Assembly: GCA_026193435.1 (NCBI GenBank)
Contig: JAPHUN010000133.1
Location: 1 to 20,786, forward strand
Length of the DNA stretch: 20,786 nucleotides
From: Chlorobium sp.
GTDB lineage: Bacteria > Bacteroidota > Chlorobiia > Chlorobiales > Chlorobiaceae
Direction: 5' to 3'
The notes under the pieces were generated by a model that saw only the letters and a list, made by a program, of their open reading frames with translations, searched no databases and was not told where the DNA came from. The translations under genes and the position numbers were made by a program. Shown one piece after another: positions 6,793 through 15,592 of the stretch. Each line of letters opens with the position of its first letter. Within the stretch, counting starts at the first letter, position 1.

Positions 6793-8925
6793 GTGCCGGG
6801 ACAAAGACCAAACGATATACCTGTAACCTGCATCAGGGGGGTCGGCCCGCGCAAGGCCGCTCTGTTAGGGCAGTCAGGAATAGAGACAATAGCCGATCTG
6901 TATGACTTTTTTCCCCGACGATATCTTGACAGGAGGACCATAAAGCCTGTTAACGGACTTGTCGAGGGAGAGCCGGCGACGGTCGTCGGAACGGTTAAAA
7001 AGGTATACAGGCAGCATGCACGACCCGGCCACTCCCGCTTGAATGTTACTCTTGTGGACAAATCAGGAGAGCTTGAGCTGGTCTGGTTCAGGAGTGTGTT
7101 CCATGTTTCCGCTGCTCTGAGGCAGGGTGATACCCTTGCGGTTCACGGCAGAGTGGTTTTTTTCGGTCGTCAGCGGCAGATGCAGCATCCGGAATATGAA
7201 CGTCTGAACCTTGACGCGCCCGGCAGTACCGAGGGCGGGGATGATGTTTCCGCTCTCTTGTACACAGGTAAAATAGTGCCTGTATACCCGTCATCCGAAT
7301 CCCGCAAAGGAGCGGGGATGGGGCCAAAAGGGATGAGAGGGCTGTTGGAGAAAGCGTTCACCCTGAACCCTCCGTGTTTCAGGGAAAACCTTTCCGAAAA
7401 GATTATCAGTCAGTACGGTCTTCTGCCGATCAACCAGGCTTACAGGATGATTCATTTTCCTTCTTCGCCTGAAATGCTTGAACGCGCGCTTTACCGGTTT
7501 AAATGGACTGAACTGTTCTATGCCCAGCTTTTTTTCGCTATCCGCCGTACAGCGCTTAAGGAACAGAACCGTGCCGTTCGTTTTGAGCGTTCAGGACTCT
7601 TTACCAAAAGGCTCTATGCGTCTTTGCCATTTGTTATGACCGAAGCACAGAAAAAAGCGGTAAGGGAAATTTACCGTGACGTGCGCAGCGGTATACGGAT
7701 GAATCGTCTCCTGCAGGGCGATGTCGGTTCAGGCAAAACTCTTGTCGCCATGTTTGCCATGGCGCTTGCTGTTGATAATGGCTTGCAGGCAGCGTTTATG
7801 GTCCCTACGGAAATACTCGCCTTTCAGCACTACATGGAATTGAAAAAAAACGAAGGGGCACTCGGGCTTCGCATCGGTTTTCTCGGTGGTCGTCAGAAAG
7901 CAAAAGAGCGAAGGGAAGTGCTTGACCGGCTTGAAGACGGTCGCCTCCATATCCTTGTTGGAACCCATGCCGTTATTGAAGAAGGAGTGCGTTTTAAAAA
8001 GCTCGGTCTTGCTGTTATTGACGAGCAGCATCGCTTTGGGGTGTTGCAGCGTAAGGCGTTGCAGGATAAAGCTGAAAGCCCTCATATTCTGCTTATGACG
8101 GCGACACCTATTCCGAGAACTCTGGCTATGGGTGTTTACGGAGATCTCGATGTCACGGTGATCGATCAGCTTCCCTTTGGCAGAAAGCGTGTTGTTACCC
8201 GGATGCGCAGTGAGCGTCAGAAAAATGAGGTTCTCGCTGTTCTCCGTCAGGAAATTGAGAAGGGAAGGCAGGCATATATTGTCTATCCTCTTGTTGAAGA
8301 GTCCAAAAAAATTGATCTTAAGGCGGCAACAGAGAGTTTCCTTCAGTTGCGTGACGAGCTTCTGCCCGGCCTCCGGATCGGTTTACTGCATGGCCAGATG
8401 CGTTCAGAGGAGAAAGCGTCTGTTATGGAGAGTTTCAGGTCCGGCACGCTTGATCTGCTTGTAGGAACAACGGTTATTGAGGTTGGTGTCGATGTTCCAA
8501 ACGCCACGGTTATGGTCATCGAGCATGCTGAACGTTTCGGTCTCGCACAACTTCACCAGTTACGGGGAAGGGTCGGAAGGGGAGCCGACCAGTCCTACTG
8601 TTTTTTACTGCACGCCGCTATCGGAGGTGATGCGCGGGAAAGGCTTGCCGCCATGGAGCGTAACCATGACGGGTTCCGGCTTTCCGAGATTGATGCCTCA
8701 TTGCGCGGTACGGGTAATGTGCTCGGCAAAGAGCAGTCCGGGACGATGACCGGGATGAAGGTTGCCGACATTGTTCGTGATTACGATATCATGTGTTCTG
8801 CAAGAGAGGCGGCCATTGAGACGGTCGAGCAGGACAGCGCTCTCCGTGATCATGCTCATGACATGATACGTGAGCAGTACAGGCAACTTTGCCATGAACG
8901 GTTTGCATTGGCGGGTATCGGTTAA
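6793..8925 (+). CDS. recG: ATP-dependent DNA helicase RecG
   Basis: RecG is a double-stranded DNA translocase that reverses stalled replication forks and branch-migrates Holliday junctions. The product has an N-terminal wedge/OB domain (IRGVGPRKAALLGQSGIETIADL, FPRRYLDR, then a strand-rich region to about residue 150) and a helicase core. Core motifs: QGDVGSGKT (Walker A, about residue 309-316), VIDEQHRFG (Walker B, DEQH), LLMTATPIPRTLAM, AYIVYPLVEES, GLLHGQM and VGTTVIEVGVDVPNA followed by HQLRGRVGRG (motif VI). Length is 710 residues from the GTG at 6793, against 693 in E. coli. I prefer that GTG because GGAGAGAGGA lies just before it (6781-6790). An in-frame ATG at 6766 would add nine residues but has only a GGAG 17 bases away. 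rsgA follows, with its first likely ATG 24 bases downstream. Confidence 0.95.
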   Translation: MPGQRPNDIPVTCIRGVGPRKAALLGQSGIETIADLYDFFPRRYLDRRTIKPVNGLVEGEPATVVGTVKKVYRQHARPGHSRLNVTLVDKSGELELVWFRSVFHVSAALRQGDTLAVHGRVVFFGRQRQMQHPEYERLNLDAPGSTEGGDDVSALLYTGKIVPVYPSSESRKGAGMGPKGMRGLLEKAFTLNPPCFRENLSEKIISQYGLLPINQAYRMIHFPSSPEMLERALYRFKWTELFYAQLFFAIRRTALKEQNRAVRFERSGLFTKRLYASLPFVMTEAQKKAVREIYRDVRSGIRMNRLLQGDVGSGKTLVAMFAMALAVDNGLQAAFMVPTEILAFQHYMELKKNEGALGLRIGFLGGRQKAKERREVLDRLEDGRLHILVGTHAVIEEGVRFKKLGLAVIDEQHRFGVLQRKALQDKAESPHILLMTATPIPRTLAMGVYGDLDVTVIDQLPFGRKRVVTRMRSERQKNEVLAVLRQEIEKGRQAYIVYPLVEESKKIDLKAATESFLQLRDELLPGLRIGLLHGQMRSEEKASVMESFRSGTLDLLVGTTVIEVGVDVPNATVMVIEHAERFGLAQLHQLRGRVGRGADQSYCFLLHAAIGGDARERLAAMERNHDGFRLSEIDASLRGTGNVLGKEQSGTMTGMKVADIVRDYDIMCSAREAAIETVEQDSALRDHAHDMIREQYRQLCHERFALAGIG

Positions 8926-8949
8926 ACGCGGAATTTGAACGATCAGCAT

Positions 8950-9909
8950 ATGAGAGGATTCGAGGTAGGACATACTTTTGAAGGAGTTGTTGCCGAGTGC
9001 AGAGGGGGTATGTACCTCGTTGAAGCGTCACGCGGGGGACTATGCCTTTGTACTACCTACAGGGGGACAAAGACAGACAATATTGACACAACCCTTGTTG
9101 CCGTTGGTGATCGGGTGTCGGTTACCGTAACGGCAGAAGGGGATATTCCGGAAGGGGTCATAGCGCACGTCCGGCTTCGCCGGACAGCCCTTACGAGAAA
9201 GAGGGATGTGCGGCGAAATCGCAGTAAGGAGAAAATTCAGGTTATCGCTGCAAATATTGACCAGCTCGCTATCGTTGTTTCGGCAGAGCAGCCTCCGCTC
9301 AACCGTCGTCTCATTGACCGTTATCTTGTATTCGCGGAATCAGAAAAGATGCCGGTTATCATCATTGTCAATAAAATGGATCTTGCCGAGCCCGATTCAG
9401 TCAGCGTGTTTATGCGGCCCTATGACCGTCTCGGTTACACCGTCTGTTACGTCAGTGCGGAAAACGGTAAAGGCCTTGCCGGTCTTCAGCATGAGCTGGA
9501 TGGAAAAGTCACTGTTTTGAGCGGACATTCCGGTGTCGGAAAATCCACATTGATCAACCGGCTTGTCGGGGAGGAAAAACTGAAAACCGCGGAGATCAGC
9601 GCCTGGAGCCTCAAGGGTGTTCATACGACAACCAATGCGGTAATGCTCGGGCTTCCTTGTTCCGGTTATGTGATCGATACACCTGGTTTGCGGGAGTTCA
9701 GTCTGTCGGATATCACAAAAGATAACCTCAGGTTTTATTTTCCCGAGTTTCTTGTGCACATGCAAGCGTGTGCGTTTTCGTCATGCTCCCATACCGTCGA
9801 ACCGGGTTGCGGTGTCGCGGGTGCTGTCGACACAGGAGCTATAGACCGGGAAAGATATGAGAGCTATCTTGCCATTTTTGATTCACTGCCTGAAAGCGAG
9901 CAGTTCTGA
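8950..9909 (+). CDS. rsgA: Ribosome small-subunit biogenesis GTPase RsgA
   Basis: RsgA is a circularly permuted GTPase that acts late in 30S subunit assembly. The GTPase motifs come in the permuted order: NKMD (G4, about residue 141-144), GHSGVGKST (G1, about 192-200) and DTPG (G3, about 243-246). An N-terminal OB-fold-like region precedes them. The C-terminal zinc site shows Cys274, Cys279, His281 and Cys287 in CAFSSCSHTVEPGC. I chose the ATG at 8950 (319 residues); a TTG at 8935 in the same frame would add five residues, and neither start has a convincing Shine-Dalgarno sequence. The gene follows recG closely and is probably cotranscribed. The next 247 bases contain no gene I can support. 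Confidence 0.94.
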   Translation: MRGFEVGHTFEGVVAECRGGMYLVEASRGGLCLCTTYRGTKTDNIDTTLVAVGDRVSVTVTAEGDIPEGVIAHVRLRRTALTRKRDVRRNRSKEKIQVIAANIDQLAIVVSAEQPPLNRRLIDRYLVFAESEKMPVIIIVNKMDLAEPDSVSVFMRPYDRLGYTVCYVSAENGKGLAGLQHELDGKVTVLSGHSGVGKSTLINRLVGEEKLKTAEISAWSLKGVHTTTNAVMLGLPCSGYVIDTPGLREFSLSDITKDNLRFYFPEFLVHMQACAFSSCSHTVEPGCGVAGAVDTGAIDRERYESYLAIFDSLPESEQF

Positions 9910-10156
9910 TCGCGCGGCTCTCATTCTATGCTCATGAAAGTTTTTTTTCTCAAAGGGTCACACTTGATCAGGCGGGTGTGCCGGTGCTGATGGTTTCAGG
10001 GGGGTTTTACAAAAAGGGAAAATGCGCTAAATTACTCGTTGCGTTAATCTTTCGGAACAGTATGCATTGAACGTCCGTCCCCGGCAGAGGTGACGATACG
10101 ATGCGTTACAAAGCCGATAACTGAGGACTTCGATTTAATATAAAGAGTTACAGAGA

Positions 10157-11530
10157 ATGATTGTTACCCTGAACCCCGCTAACGAAGAATTGCTTGCCGA
10201 ATATCCGGTCATGACTGCTGCAGAGATTGACAGGATTCTTGAAGCTTCGGAGAATGCCGCCCTTATCTGGAAAAAAATCCCGGTCGATGAGCGAAAAATC
10301 GCGATGCATCGTCTTGCCGATCTGCTGAGGGAGCAGAAAGAGATGCACGGGGCGATGATCAGTCGTGAGATGGGCAAGCTCTATGCCGAGTCGGTCGCCG
10401 AGGTTGAAAAGTGCGCATGGGTCTGTGATTATTACGCCGAACACGCGGAGGCCTTCCTGCAGCCGGAAAAGGTAGATATGGATGGCGGGACCGGACTTGT
10501 GACCTTTGTCCCGCTGGGTGTCGTTCTCGGGGTAATGCCCTGGAATTTTCCTTTCTGGCAGGTGATTCGTTTTGCGGCTGCAGTTATGATGGCAGGGAAC
10601 GGTGTTGTCATCAAGCATGCTCCTAATGTGACCGGATCGGCGATCGCGCTGGAAAATCTTTTTCGTGAAGCCGGTTTTCCCGTGAACCTGTACAGGACTT
10701 TGCATATAGATCTTGAAGATGTTGATCGAATGGTCGGCCACATCATCGCTCATCCGGTTATCAAGGCTGTTTCGGTCACAGGTAGTACCGGTGCGGGAGT
10801 TGCCGTGGCGTCAAAAGCAGGCAGAGCGCTCAAGAGAAGTGTTCTTGAACTGGGCGGGAATGATCCCTATCTGGTGCTCGATGATGCTGATCTTGATGAG
10901 GCCGTAGGGTTCTGTATCGCGTCCCGGCTTTTGAACGCGGGTCAGAGTTGTATCGCCGCCAAGCGTTTTGTTGTTCATCGTTCGATAAAATCACGTTTCG
11001 AGCAAAAGCTGCTCGATACAATGAGCAAAAAGAAAGTCGGGGATCCGTTTGATCCCGGCATACACATAGGGCCGATTGCGAGGAAAGATCTCAGAGACGC
11101 TCTCCACCTTCAGGTGGAGCAGAGTAGAGGTCTTGGGGCAAAGGTCCTTTGCGGGGGTGAAATCCCGGACAGAAAAGGCTTTTTTTATCCGCCGACGATT
11201 GTTACGGATGTCTCTGCAGATATGGCGGTCTATGGTGAAGAGACATTCGGACCGGTCGCGACGATTCTTGAAGCACGGGATGACGATGATGCCGTCAGGA
11301 TCGCCAATGACAGCCCTTACGGTCTCGGATCAGCGGTTTTTTCCGGTGATCCTGAGCGCGCCGGACGGATCGCTGCCAGGCTGGATGCCGGTAACTGCTG
11401 TATCAATTCGATGGTAAAATCAGACCCTCGTCTGCCTTTTGGCGGGATTAAGCAGTCAGGTTACGGCCGTGAACTTTCCAGCTACGGTATTCGGGAGTTC
11501 GTCAATATCAAATCGATCTATATCGCTTAG
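10157..11530 (+). CDS. NAD(P)-dependent succinate-semialdehyde dehydrogenase-type aldehyde dehydrogenase
   Basis: A 457-residue member of the aldehyde dehydrogenase superfamily. The residues needed for catalysis are visible: oxyanion Asn130 in PWNFPFWQ, cofactor-binding Lys153 in VVIKHAPN, general base Glu231 in VLELGGNDP and the nucleophile Cys265 in NAGQSCIAAKR. GEETFGPVA and LPFGGIKQSGYGRE follow in normal order. The compact length and the NAGQSCIAAKR block resemble the short SSADH group that includes E. coli Sad (YneI) and mycobacterial GabD1, so oxidation of succinate semialdehyde to succinate is the best guess, but ALDH substrate assignments from sequence are unreliable. It stands alone: no GABA transaminase or 2-oxoglutarate decarboxylase gene is nearby. 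Position 10157 is preceded only by a weak purine stretch (CAGAGA). Confidence 0.9.
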   Translation: MIVTLNPANEELLAEYPVMTAAEIDRILEASENAALIWKKIPVDERKIAMHRLADLLREQKEMHGAMISREMGKLYAESVAEVEKCAWVCDYYAEHAEAFLQPEKVDMDGGTGLVTFVPLGVVLGVMPWNFPFWQVIRFAAAVMMAGNGVVIKHAPNVTGSAIALENLFREAGFPVNLYRTLHIDLEDVDRMVGHIIAHPVIKAVSVTGSTGAGVAVASKAGRALKRSVLELGGNDPYLVLDDADLDEAVGFCIASRLLNAGQSCIAAKRFVVHRSIKSRFEQKLLDTMSKKKVGDPFDPGIHIGPIARKDLRDALHLQVEQSRGLGAKVLCGGEIPDRKGFFYPPTIVTDVSADMAVYGEETFGPVATILEARDDDDAVRIANDSPYGLGSAVFSGDPERAGRIAARLDAGNCCINSMVKSDPRLPFGGIKQSGYGRELSSYGIREFVNIKSIYIA

Positions 11531-11602
11531 CGCTTTTCGGCAGAGCCGGATTGTTATCGTGAGGTATTTGGGGGGCGTCGATCTTTTTTGCGGAGGGGAT
11601 TG

Positions 11603-12841
11603 TCAGTGTACATCTGTCTCGATCTCAAACAGGTATTTTTTTATGGGTTTTCCTTTTTCAAGACCGAGCTTTTTATGCAGTCTGTAGCGTAAACTTTCCG
11701 CTCCGCGGGGATTAACGCCCAGTGCGTTGGCTATTTCGTTGTTACTGTGATTATATTTTATCAGGAGACAGATTTTCAGCTCCCGTTTGGTGAGAGAGGG
11801 GTGTTTTTGTTGCAGCGCGGCTATAAAGGCGGCATCTTCCGGTGTTAATGAAGCCGCATGGTGTTCATGTCCCTGAGTGCTGTCAGCAAGTTTGCTCAGG
11901 TGTTCAGTGATCTGTTTTCTGGTTTCCTCGTCAAAGCCTGCCTGATCTACAAAATTAATCAGCAGACTGCTCAGTTCCAGGCTCCGGTCCATTGTTGCCT
12001 TGAGTCGTCTGAGTTCAGCATCATTTGATTCTATGCGGTTTGTCAGCGAAGTTCTTTTGCGGTCAAGCTGAGACTCAAGCGAGTTGTTCATGGCTGTCTG
12101 AGCGTTGAACTGAATGGATTTACCAGTGATTTTCCTGTTGTAAGACTCTTTGCGTTCCTGACATTTCTCCATGTGTTGTCGCTGCATTTCCCTGAGGTCC
12201 TGCTGAAATGCTTCAAGCGCTTTGAAATAGGGATATAACGGATTGTTGCTGTCAGGAATGATGATCGGATGGTTAAGGAGGTCTAACCAGCTGAACTTTG
12301 CTAAAGAAGAAAAAAACTCCTTTTTCAGGGTATGGTACTCCTCATCTTCACTGGTGCAGGTTGCTTCACTTTCACTTCCGGCACGTTCTGCATCCGGCTT
12401 CAGAATCATGTCCATCGCCTCTGGATAATCACTGGAAATGACAACGCTTGACCTGGAGGGCGCAATGGAAGCAAATGCTTCAAGTATGGGGACGATCTCC
12501 TTTTTTGCACTATAGAGGGCAAGCGTCTTGAACGGCGGGCCTGAATTGTAGAAAAAGTCTACCATACTTTTTTTACAGGAAAACGATATCTTTTCCACCT
12601 GGCTCAGATCGAACAGCAGGTTGAATGGTTTACCGGAAAGATTGTTCTGGCTGAGAACGCTCATAAACAGTTCTTTATCGATGTATTCCATGACAACAGC
12701 TTCATTGGACAGGATCTCTCCATGAATAATATCATTTCCGATAAGACTGAATTTTGTGCTGTAGCCTTGACGGTGATGATCAGCTTTCCAGTGATGTTGA
12801 TGCAGTACAGGCAGTCCTGTACAGGGGCATGTTGACTTCAT
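11603..12841 (-). CDS. STAS/SEC14-like, coiled-coil, LuxR-type HTH regulator (array paralog A, most divergent)
   Basis: Last of four tandem paralogs in transcription order; 412 residues. The N-terminal domain (about 16-145) has the family pattern: a conserved Trp in HHWKADHH, GKPFNLLFDLSQVEKISF, then LALYS and EAFASIAP. A conserved helical block follows (FFSSLAKFSWLDLLNHPIIIP, LYPYFKALEAFQQDL), then a long coiled coil (about 215-300). The HTH occupies about 345-405: KHPSLTKRELKICLLIKYNH, then NNEIANALGVNPRGAESLRYRLHKKLGL. The recognition-helix region NPRGAESLRYRLHKK differs from the other three (STRGMES, STRGLES, SKRGMES), and in the N-domain FFNV becomes LYSA. The protein has no receiver, kinase or membrane segment. 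The probable role is a cytoplasmic DNA-binding regulator; target and signal are unknown. The start has no Shine-Dalgarno sequence. A perfect hairpin (12805-12822) lies 19 bases after the ATG. It follows gene B by 57 bases. Confidence 0.82.
   Translation of the reverse strand: MKSTCPCTGLPVLHQHHWKADHHRQGYSTKFSLIGNDIIHGEILSNEAVVMEYIDKELFMSVLSQNNLSGKPFNLLFDLSQVEKISFSCKKSMVDFFYNSGPPFKTLALYSAKKEIVPILEAFASIAPSRSSVVISSDYPEAMDMILKPDAERAGSESEATCTSEDEEYHTLKKEFFSSLAKFSWLDLLNHPIIIPDSNNPLYPYFKALEAFQQDLREMQRQHMEKCQERKESYNRKITGKSIQFNAQTAMNNSLESQLDRKRTSLTNRIESNDAELRRLKATMDRSLELSSLLINFVDQAGFDEETRKQITEHLSKLADSTQGHEHHAASLTPEDAAFIAALQQKHPSLTKRELKICLLIKYNHSNNEIANALGVNPRGAESLRYRLHKKLGLEKGKPIKKYLFEIETDVH
12805..12822 (-). 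repeat. Perfect inverted repeat at the 5' end of paralog A
   Basis: Arms GTACAGG and CCTGTAC (7 bp each) around a 4-base loop, inside codons about 7-13 of paralog A. In the mRNA it would form a stable hairpin near the start codon and could affect translation initiation; as DNA it could be an operator site. Overlap with coding sequence means chance cannot be excluded. Confidence 0.4.
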
Positions 12842-12898
12842 AAGCAGAGCTATTCTTGCTGGTGAGTCCGGACGTTACTTTCTTCGGGATTGAAATTC

Positions 12899-14122
12899 CT
12901 ACGAAATGATGAGATTCGTAAGATAGTTTTTTATCGACTGATGCTTGGAGAGCCCCAGCTTTTTATGCATTCTGTAACGGATACTTTCAAGTCCCCTTGT
13001 CGAGATACCTATTGTTCTCGCGATCTCTCTGGTATCGTAGTTCAATTTGATGAGCAGACATATTCGCAGATCTCTCTGGTTAAGGTTCGGATGTTTACGC
13101 TGCAGCCTGGAGAGAAATTCAGAGTCGGTTACAGAAAGATCTGTATTGATCTGCTTTTCAATGGTTTCAGTTTCTATCATTTTGGAACATGAATCGATCA
13201 GTTCTTTTTTTACGGTTGCATCGATATCCAGTCCAAATATCTTTTCCCTGAGGGAGAGCAAGGTGGCGGTTTTTTCCGCTACAGCTGTGGAGACTCTTGT
13301 GAGTTCCATATCCTGCGAGGCGATACGGGAGCGAAGTGCCGCTTTCTCGCGACTGAACTGATTTTTAAGCTGATGATTCAGCTCAAGCTGGGCATTGAGG
13401 AGAATCTTTTTCTCCGAGATAGTTTTCTCGGCCTTTATGGCAGCCAGTCTTCTTTCCTCTGCAGAGAGTTGTTCTATTGCCAGCAGATCGGACTGCAATG
13501 ATTCGAGCGCTTTGAAAAACGGATAGAGGATCTCATCAGGGTCAGGCAGGTTAATCGGCTGATTGAGCATATTCATCCAGCCGATTCGCGCCGTGGCGGC
13601 AAGGAACTCTTTTTTTCTCAGAACGTAGAGCTCATCTTCATGGTCTTCATACGTCTCGGATGGGACAATACCTGACTTGATGTTCTTTACAGCCTGTAGC
13701 GCGTCTTCGTAGGACTCGACCATCAGGACCGGTGTGCTTTGAGGGACAATGGAAGCAAATGTTTCGACAGTTGTCTCAAATTCAGGGGAGATATTGAAAA
13801 AAACGATCAGTTTGTAATAGGGCTGCCATTGGTAGACAAGCCGTGTGAGTTTCTGTTTGTAGGCATAGGAAATGTCCTTGACGTTGCTGAGGTCGCGAAG
13901 CAGGAACACCAGTTTGTCTTGGAGCCCTGTCTCATCAAGAACCATCTGAAAGAGAGACTGGTCTCTGGTCTCGATGCAGATTTCCCCGTCAGACTCGTAA
14001 TAGGTTAACAGGATATCATCGCCAATTTTTCTTATGCGCGTTGTATACTTCTGATCGGGATGGTCGATTTTCCAGTGAGGTTTCTCTGTGACCTGCACGT
14101 TTGATTCATGTTGGCTTTTCAT
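12899..14122 (-). CDS. STAS/SEC14-like, coiled-coil, LuxR-type HTH regulator (array paralog B)
   Basis: Third of four tandem paralogs in transcription order; 407 residues. N-terminal domain: PHWKIDHPDQKYTTRIRKIG, then LVFLLRDLSNVKDISYAYKQ, LIVFFNISPEFETTVETFAS and VESYEDALQAV, which reads like a STAS/SEC14 (SpoIIAA-like) alpha/beta fold ending in the usual eeA segment. Helical block: EFLAATARIGWMNMLNQPIN and LYPFFKALESLQSDLL. Coiled coil about 215-300, including the ASQDMELTRVSTAVAEKTAT stretch that recalls helices ahead of the HTH in Bacteroidota regulators. HTH about 340-400: KHPNLNQRDLRICLLIKLNY, TREIARTIGISTRGLESIRY. It is closest to paralog D over the coiled coil and HTH. It has no receiver or kinase domain. 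A TATAAT box with an inverted repeat across it lies 36-60 bases upstream. There is no Shine-Dalgarno sequence. Confidence 0.83.
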   Translation of the reverse strand: MKSQHESNVQVTEKPHWKIDHPDQKYTTRIRKIGDDILLTYYESDGEICIETRDQSLFQMVLDETGLQDKLVFLLRDLSNVKDISYAYKQKLTRLVYQWQPYYKLIVFFNISPEFETTVETFASIVPQSTPVLMVESYEDALQAVKNIKSGIVPSETYEDHEDELYVLRKKEFLAATARIGWMNMLNQPINLPDPDEILYPFFKALESLQSDLLAIEQLSAEERRLAAIKAEKTISEKKILLNAQLELNHQLKNQFSREKAALRSRIASQDMELTRVSTAVAEKTATLLSLREKIFGLDIDATVKKELIDSCSKMIETETIEKQINTDLSVTDSEFLSRLQRKHPNLNQRDLRICLLIKLNYDTREIARTIGISTRGLESIRYRMHKKLGLSKHQSIKNYLTNLIIS

Positions 14123-14160
14123 GTGACGTAGACGGATGGAGTTTACGTTAGAACTGTTTG

Positions 14161-14185
14161 GCGTATTATAAAGGTAAGAATACGC
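14161..14185 (-). promoter_or_regulatory. Inverted repeat over a TATAAT box upstream of paralog B
   Basis: On the minus strand a perfect TATAAT lies at 14170-14165, about 43-48 bases before the paralog B ATG. It is embedded in a perfect 7-bp inverted repeat (GCGTATT, 11-base spacer, AATACGC), so one arm overlaps the -10 box. No good -35 hexamer is found 16-18 bases further up. This is the layout of an operator that occludes or activates a promoter. On the + strand the repeat is followed by a T-rich run, but no + strand gene ends nearby, so I do not read it as a terminator. Confidence 0.5.
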
Positions 14186-14242
14186 TTTTTCTTCTCTTCA
14201 TACAACTTTGTTGTTCCGGTAATTGCCATAACCTTCCTGTTT

Positions 14243-14273
14243 GTCCCGGGGCGCAGCTTTTTCTGCAGGGGAC
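14243..14273 (-). other. Imperfect hairpin in the C-B spacer
   Basis: A 31-base stem-loop read on the minus strand: outer stem GTCCC/GGGAC, an asymmetric internal loop, inner stem TGCAG/CTGCG with one G-T pair, and an A-rich loop. No T-run follows, so it is not a standard terminator. It lies 30 bases past the end of paralog C and may be a processing or mRNA-stability element. Confidence 0.3.
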
Positions 14274-14302
14274 TACGGCATGTTTTGCCTGTTTGTAGCG
14301 GT

Positions 14303-15535
14303 TCAGGCGAGAGCCTGAGCTTCAACAGCAAGTGAGGCGAGGTGGTTTTTGAGTGACTGGTTTTTGTTCAGGCCTATTTTTTTATGCATGCGGTATCGTA
14401 GACTTTCCATACCCCGTTTTGAAATACCATACTGATCGGCGATATCGTTATTGTCATAATTCTGCTTGATCAGCAGGCAGATTTTAAGTTCTCTGTTGTT
14501 GAGATGGGGATATTTTCTTTTGAGAAGCGAAAGGAGGATGGAGTCCGTTTCGGTGAGCGGCAGATCTATCTGTCGTTCGTTTCGATGGGTTTCAAGGAGG
14601 GTTTCGCTAAGGATCAGGAGCTGCTTTTTTTGTTCCGGCGACAGTGAAAGACGGCTCATTTCAAGCGAAAGTGATTGCAGCGCCAGGTTCCGGTTCTGCA
14701 ATGAGGCACTGATATAGATCGATTCGTTTTTTCTTAACGCAAGTGTGTTGATCAGCCCGGATTTTTCCTTTTCGAACTCCATATGAAGCTGTCGCTGGTT
14801 ATTCTCGAATGCGCTGATTTCCGTGTCCATAGCGCGTGCTTTTTCTTCGTAGAACAGTTCGAGTTCGCGTTTTTTCTTTTCATGAATGTTTTCCTGGGCG
14901 GCGATATCTTCCTGCAGGAAAGAGAGCGCGCTGAAAAAAGGATAGAGTTCGTGATTCGCGGGAGGCAGGTGTATTTTCTGTCCGAGTATCTTGAGCCATC
15001 CGATCATTGCAGAGGCCCTGAGGAATTGATTTTTCAGGTGTTCAAACTCGTTGTTTTCAGTATGATCTGTTTGCGTGTTTTTTCCTGAAATATGGTTCAG
15101 CGTTTCCTTTACGGCAGCGGAGTAGCTTTCGGCAAGATACAAATGCATGGTGGACGGGAATATGGACCGAATGCTTTCCACGGTAGTCACGAATTCCGGC
15201 GCGACATTAAAAAACACCACACTGCTTAGGGGAGGCTGTATATTGTAGAGAAAATTGACTATACCGTGCTTGTAGGAATAGGTGATCTTTTTTACTTTCT
15301 CCAGATTCCATATGACATGAAACGGCTTTCCTTTCAGGCCTGAATCCTCAAGCACTTTCATGACGAGGTTCAGTTCAAATTCTTCAAGTCTGACAGGCTC
15401 TTCAGCGTCTACCCGGATATACAGGACATTCCTGCCGATCCGTTTGATTCGGGTCGAGTAGTGTGAAGCATGATTGTTGTATGCCCATGACGGGTTCGAT
15501 ATAATTTCTTCTCCTGTAACCTTGCAGCGCTCCAT
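14303..15535 (-). CDS. STAS/SEC14-like, coiled-coil, LuxR-type HTH regulator (array paralog C)
   Basis: Second of four tandem paralogs in transcription order; 410 residues. N-terminal domain: a conserved Trp in PSWAYNNHASHYSTRIKRIG, then GKPFHVIWNLEKVKKITYSY, SSVVFFNVAPEFVTTVESIR and AESYSAAVKETL. Helical block: QFLRASAMIGWLKILGQKIH and LYPFFSALSFLQEDIAAQ. A charged coiled coil spans about 215-300. HTH about 345-405: KYPHLNNRELKICLLIKQNY, NNDIADQYGISKRGMESLRY, KIGLNKNQSLKNHL. The architecture is the same as in paralogs A, B and D, with no receiver, kinase or membrane segment. The stop codon lies within a 6-bp perfect stem (TCAGGC, loop, GCCTGA, 14303-14318). A candidate promoter (TTCACA, 18 bases, TATACA) lies at 15585-15556, and a 23-base palindrome lies further upstream. 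There is no Shine-Dalgarno sequence before the ATG. Signal and targets are unknown. Confidence 0.83.
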   Translation of the reverse strand: MERCKVTGEEIISNPSWAYNNHASHYSTRIKRIGRNVLYIRVDAEEPVRLEEFELNLVMKVLEDSGLKGKPFHVIWNLEKVKKITYSYKHGIVNFLYNIQPPLSSVVFFNVAPEFVTTVESIRSIFPSTMHLYLAESYSAAVKETLNHISGKNTQTDHTENNEFEHLKNQFLRASAMIGWLKILGQKIHLPPANHELYPFFSALSFLQEDIAAQENIHEKKKRELELFYEEKARAMDTEISAFENNQRQLHMEFEKEKSGLINTLALRKNESIYISASLQNRNLALQSLSLEMSRLSLSPEQKKQLLILSETLLETHRNERQIDLPLTETDSILLSLLKRKYPHLNNRELKICLLIKQNYDNNDIADQYGISKRGMESLRYRMHKKIGLNKNQSLKNHLASLAVEAQALA

Positions 15536-15555
15536 GGCGTGATTTTAGTTGTTAT

Positions 15556-15585
15556 TGTATAGCATCGGTGTCGATCGGATGTGAA
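15556..15585 (-). promoter_or_regulatory. Candidate sigma70-type promoter of paralog C
   Basis: On the minus strand TTCACA (5 of 6 to the -35 consensus) at 15585-15580 and TATACA (4 of 6 to the -10 consensus) at 15561-15556 are separated by 18 bases. The box lies about 20-50 bases before the ATG at 15535. It is a modest match, and the array could also be read through from paralog D. Confidence 0.35.
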
Positions 15586-15592
15586 CAGGGTA

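Noticed and set aside
9910..10156. T-run (TTTTTTTT near 9942) after rsgA as an intrinsic terminator, and the 247-base spacer as an RNA gene
   Set aside because: The bases before the T-run form only a very weak stem. A CACAC/GTGTG stem further on has no T-run. No tRNA-like or conserved RNA pattern was seen.
11538..11548. CGGC-AGA-GCCG hairpin between the ALDH gene and paralog A as a bidirectional terminator
   Set aside because: The stem is only four pairs with a three-base loop and no T-run follows on either strand.
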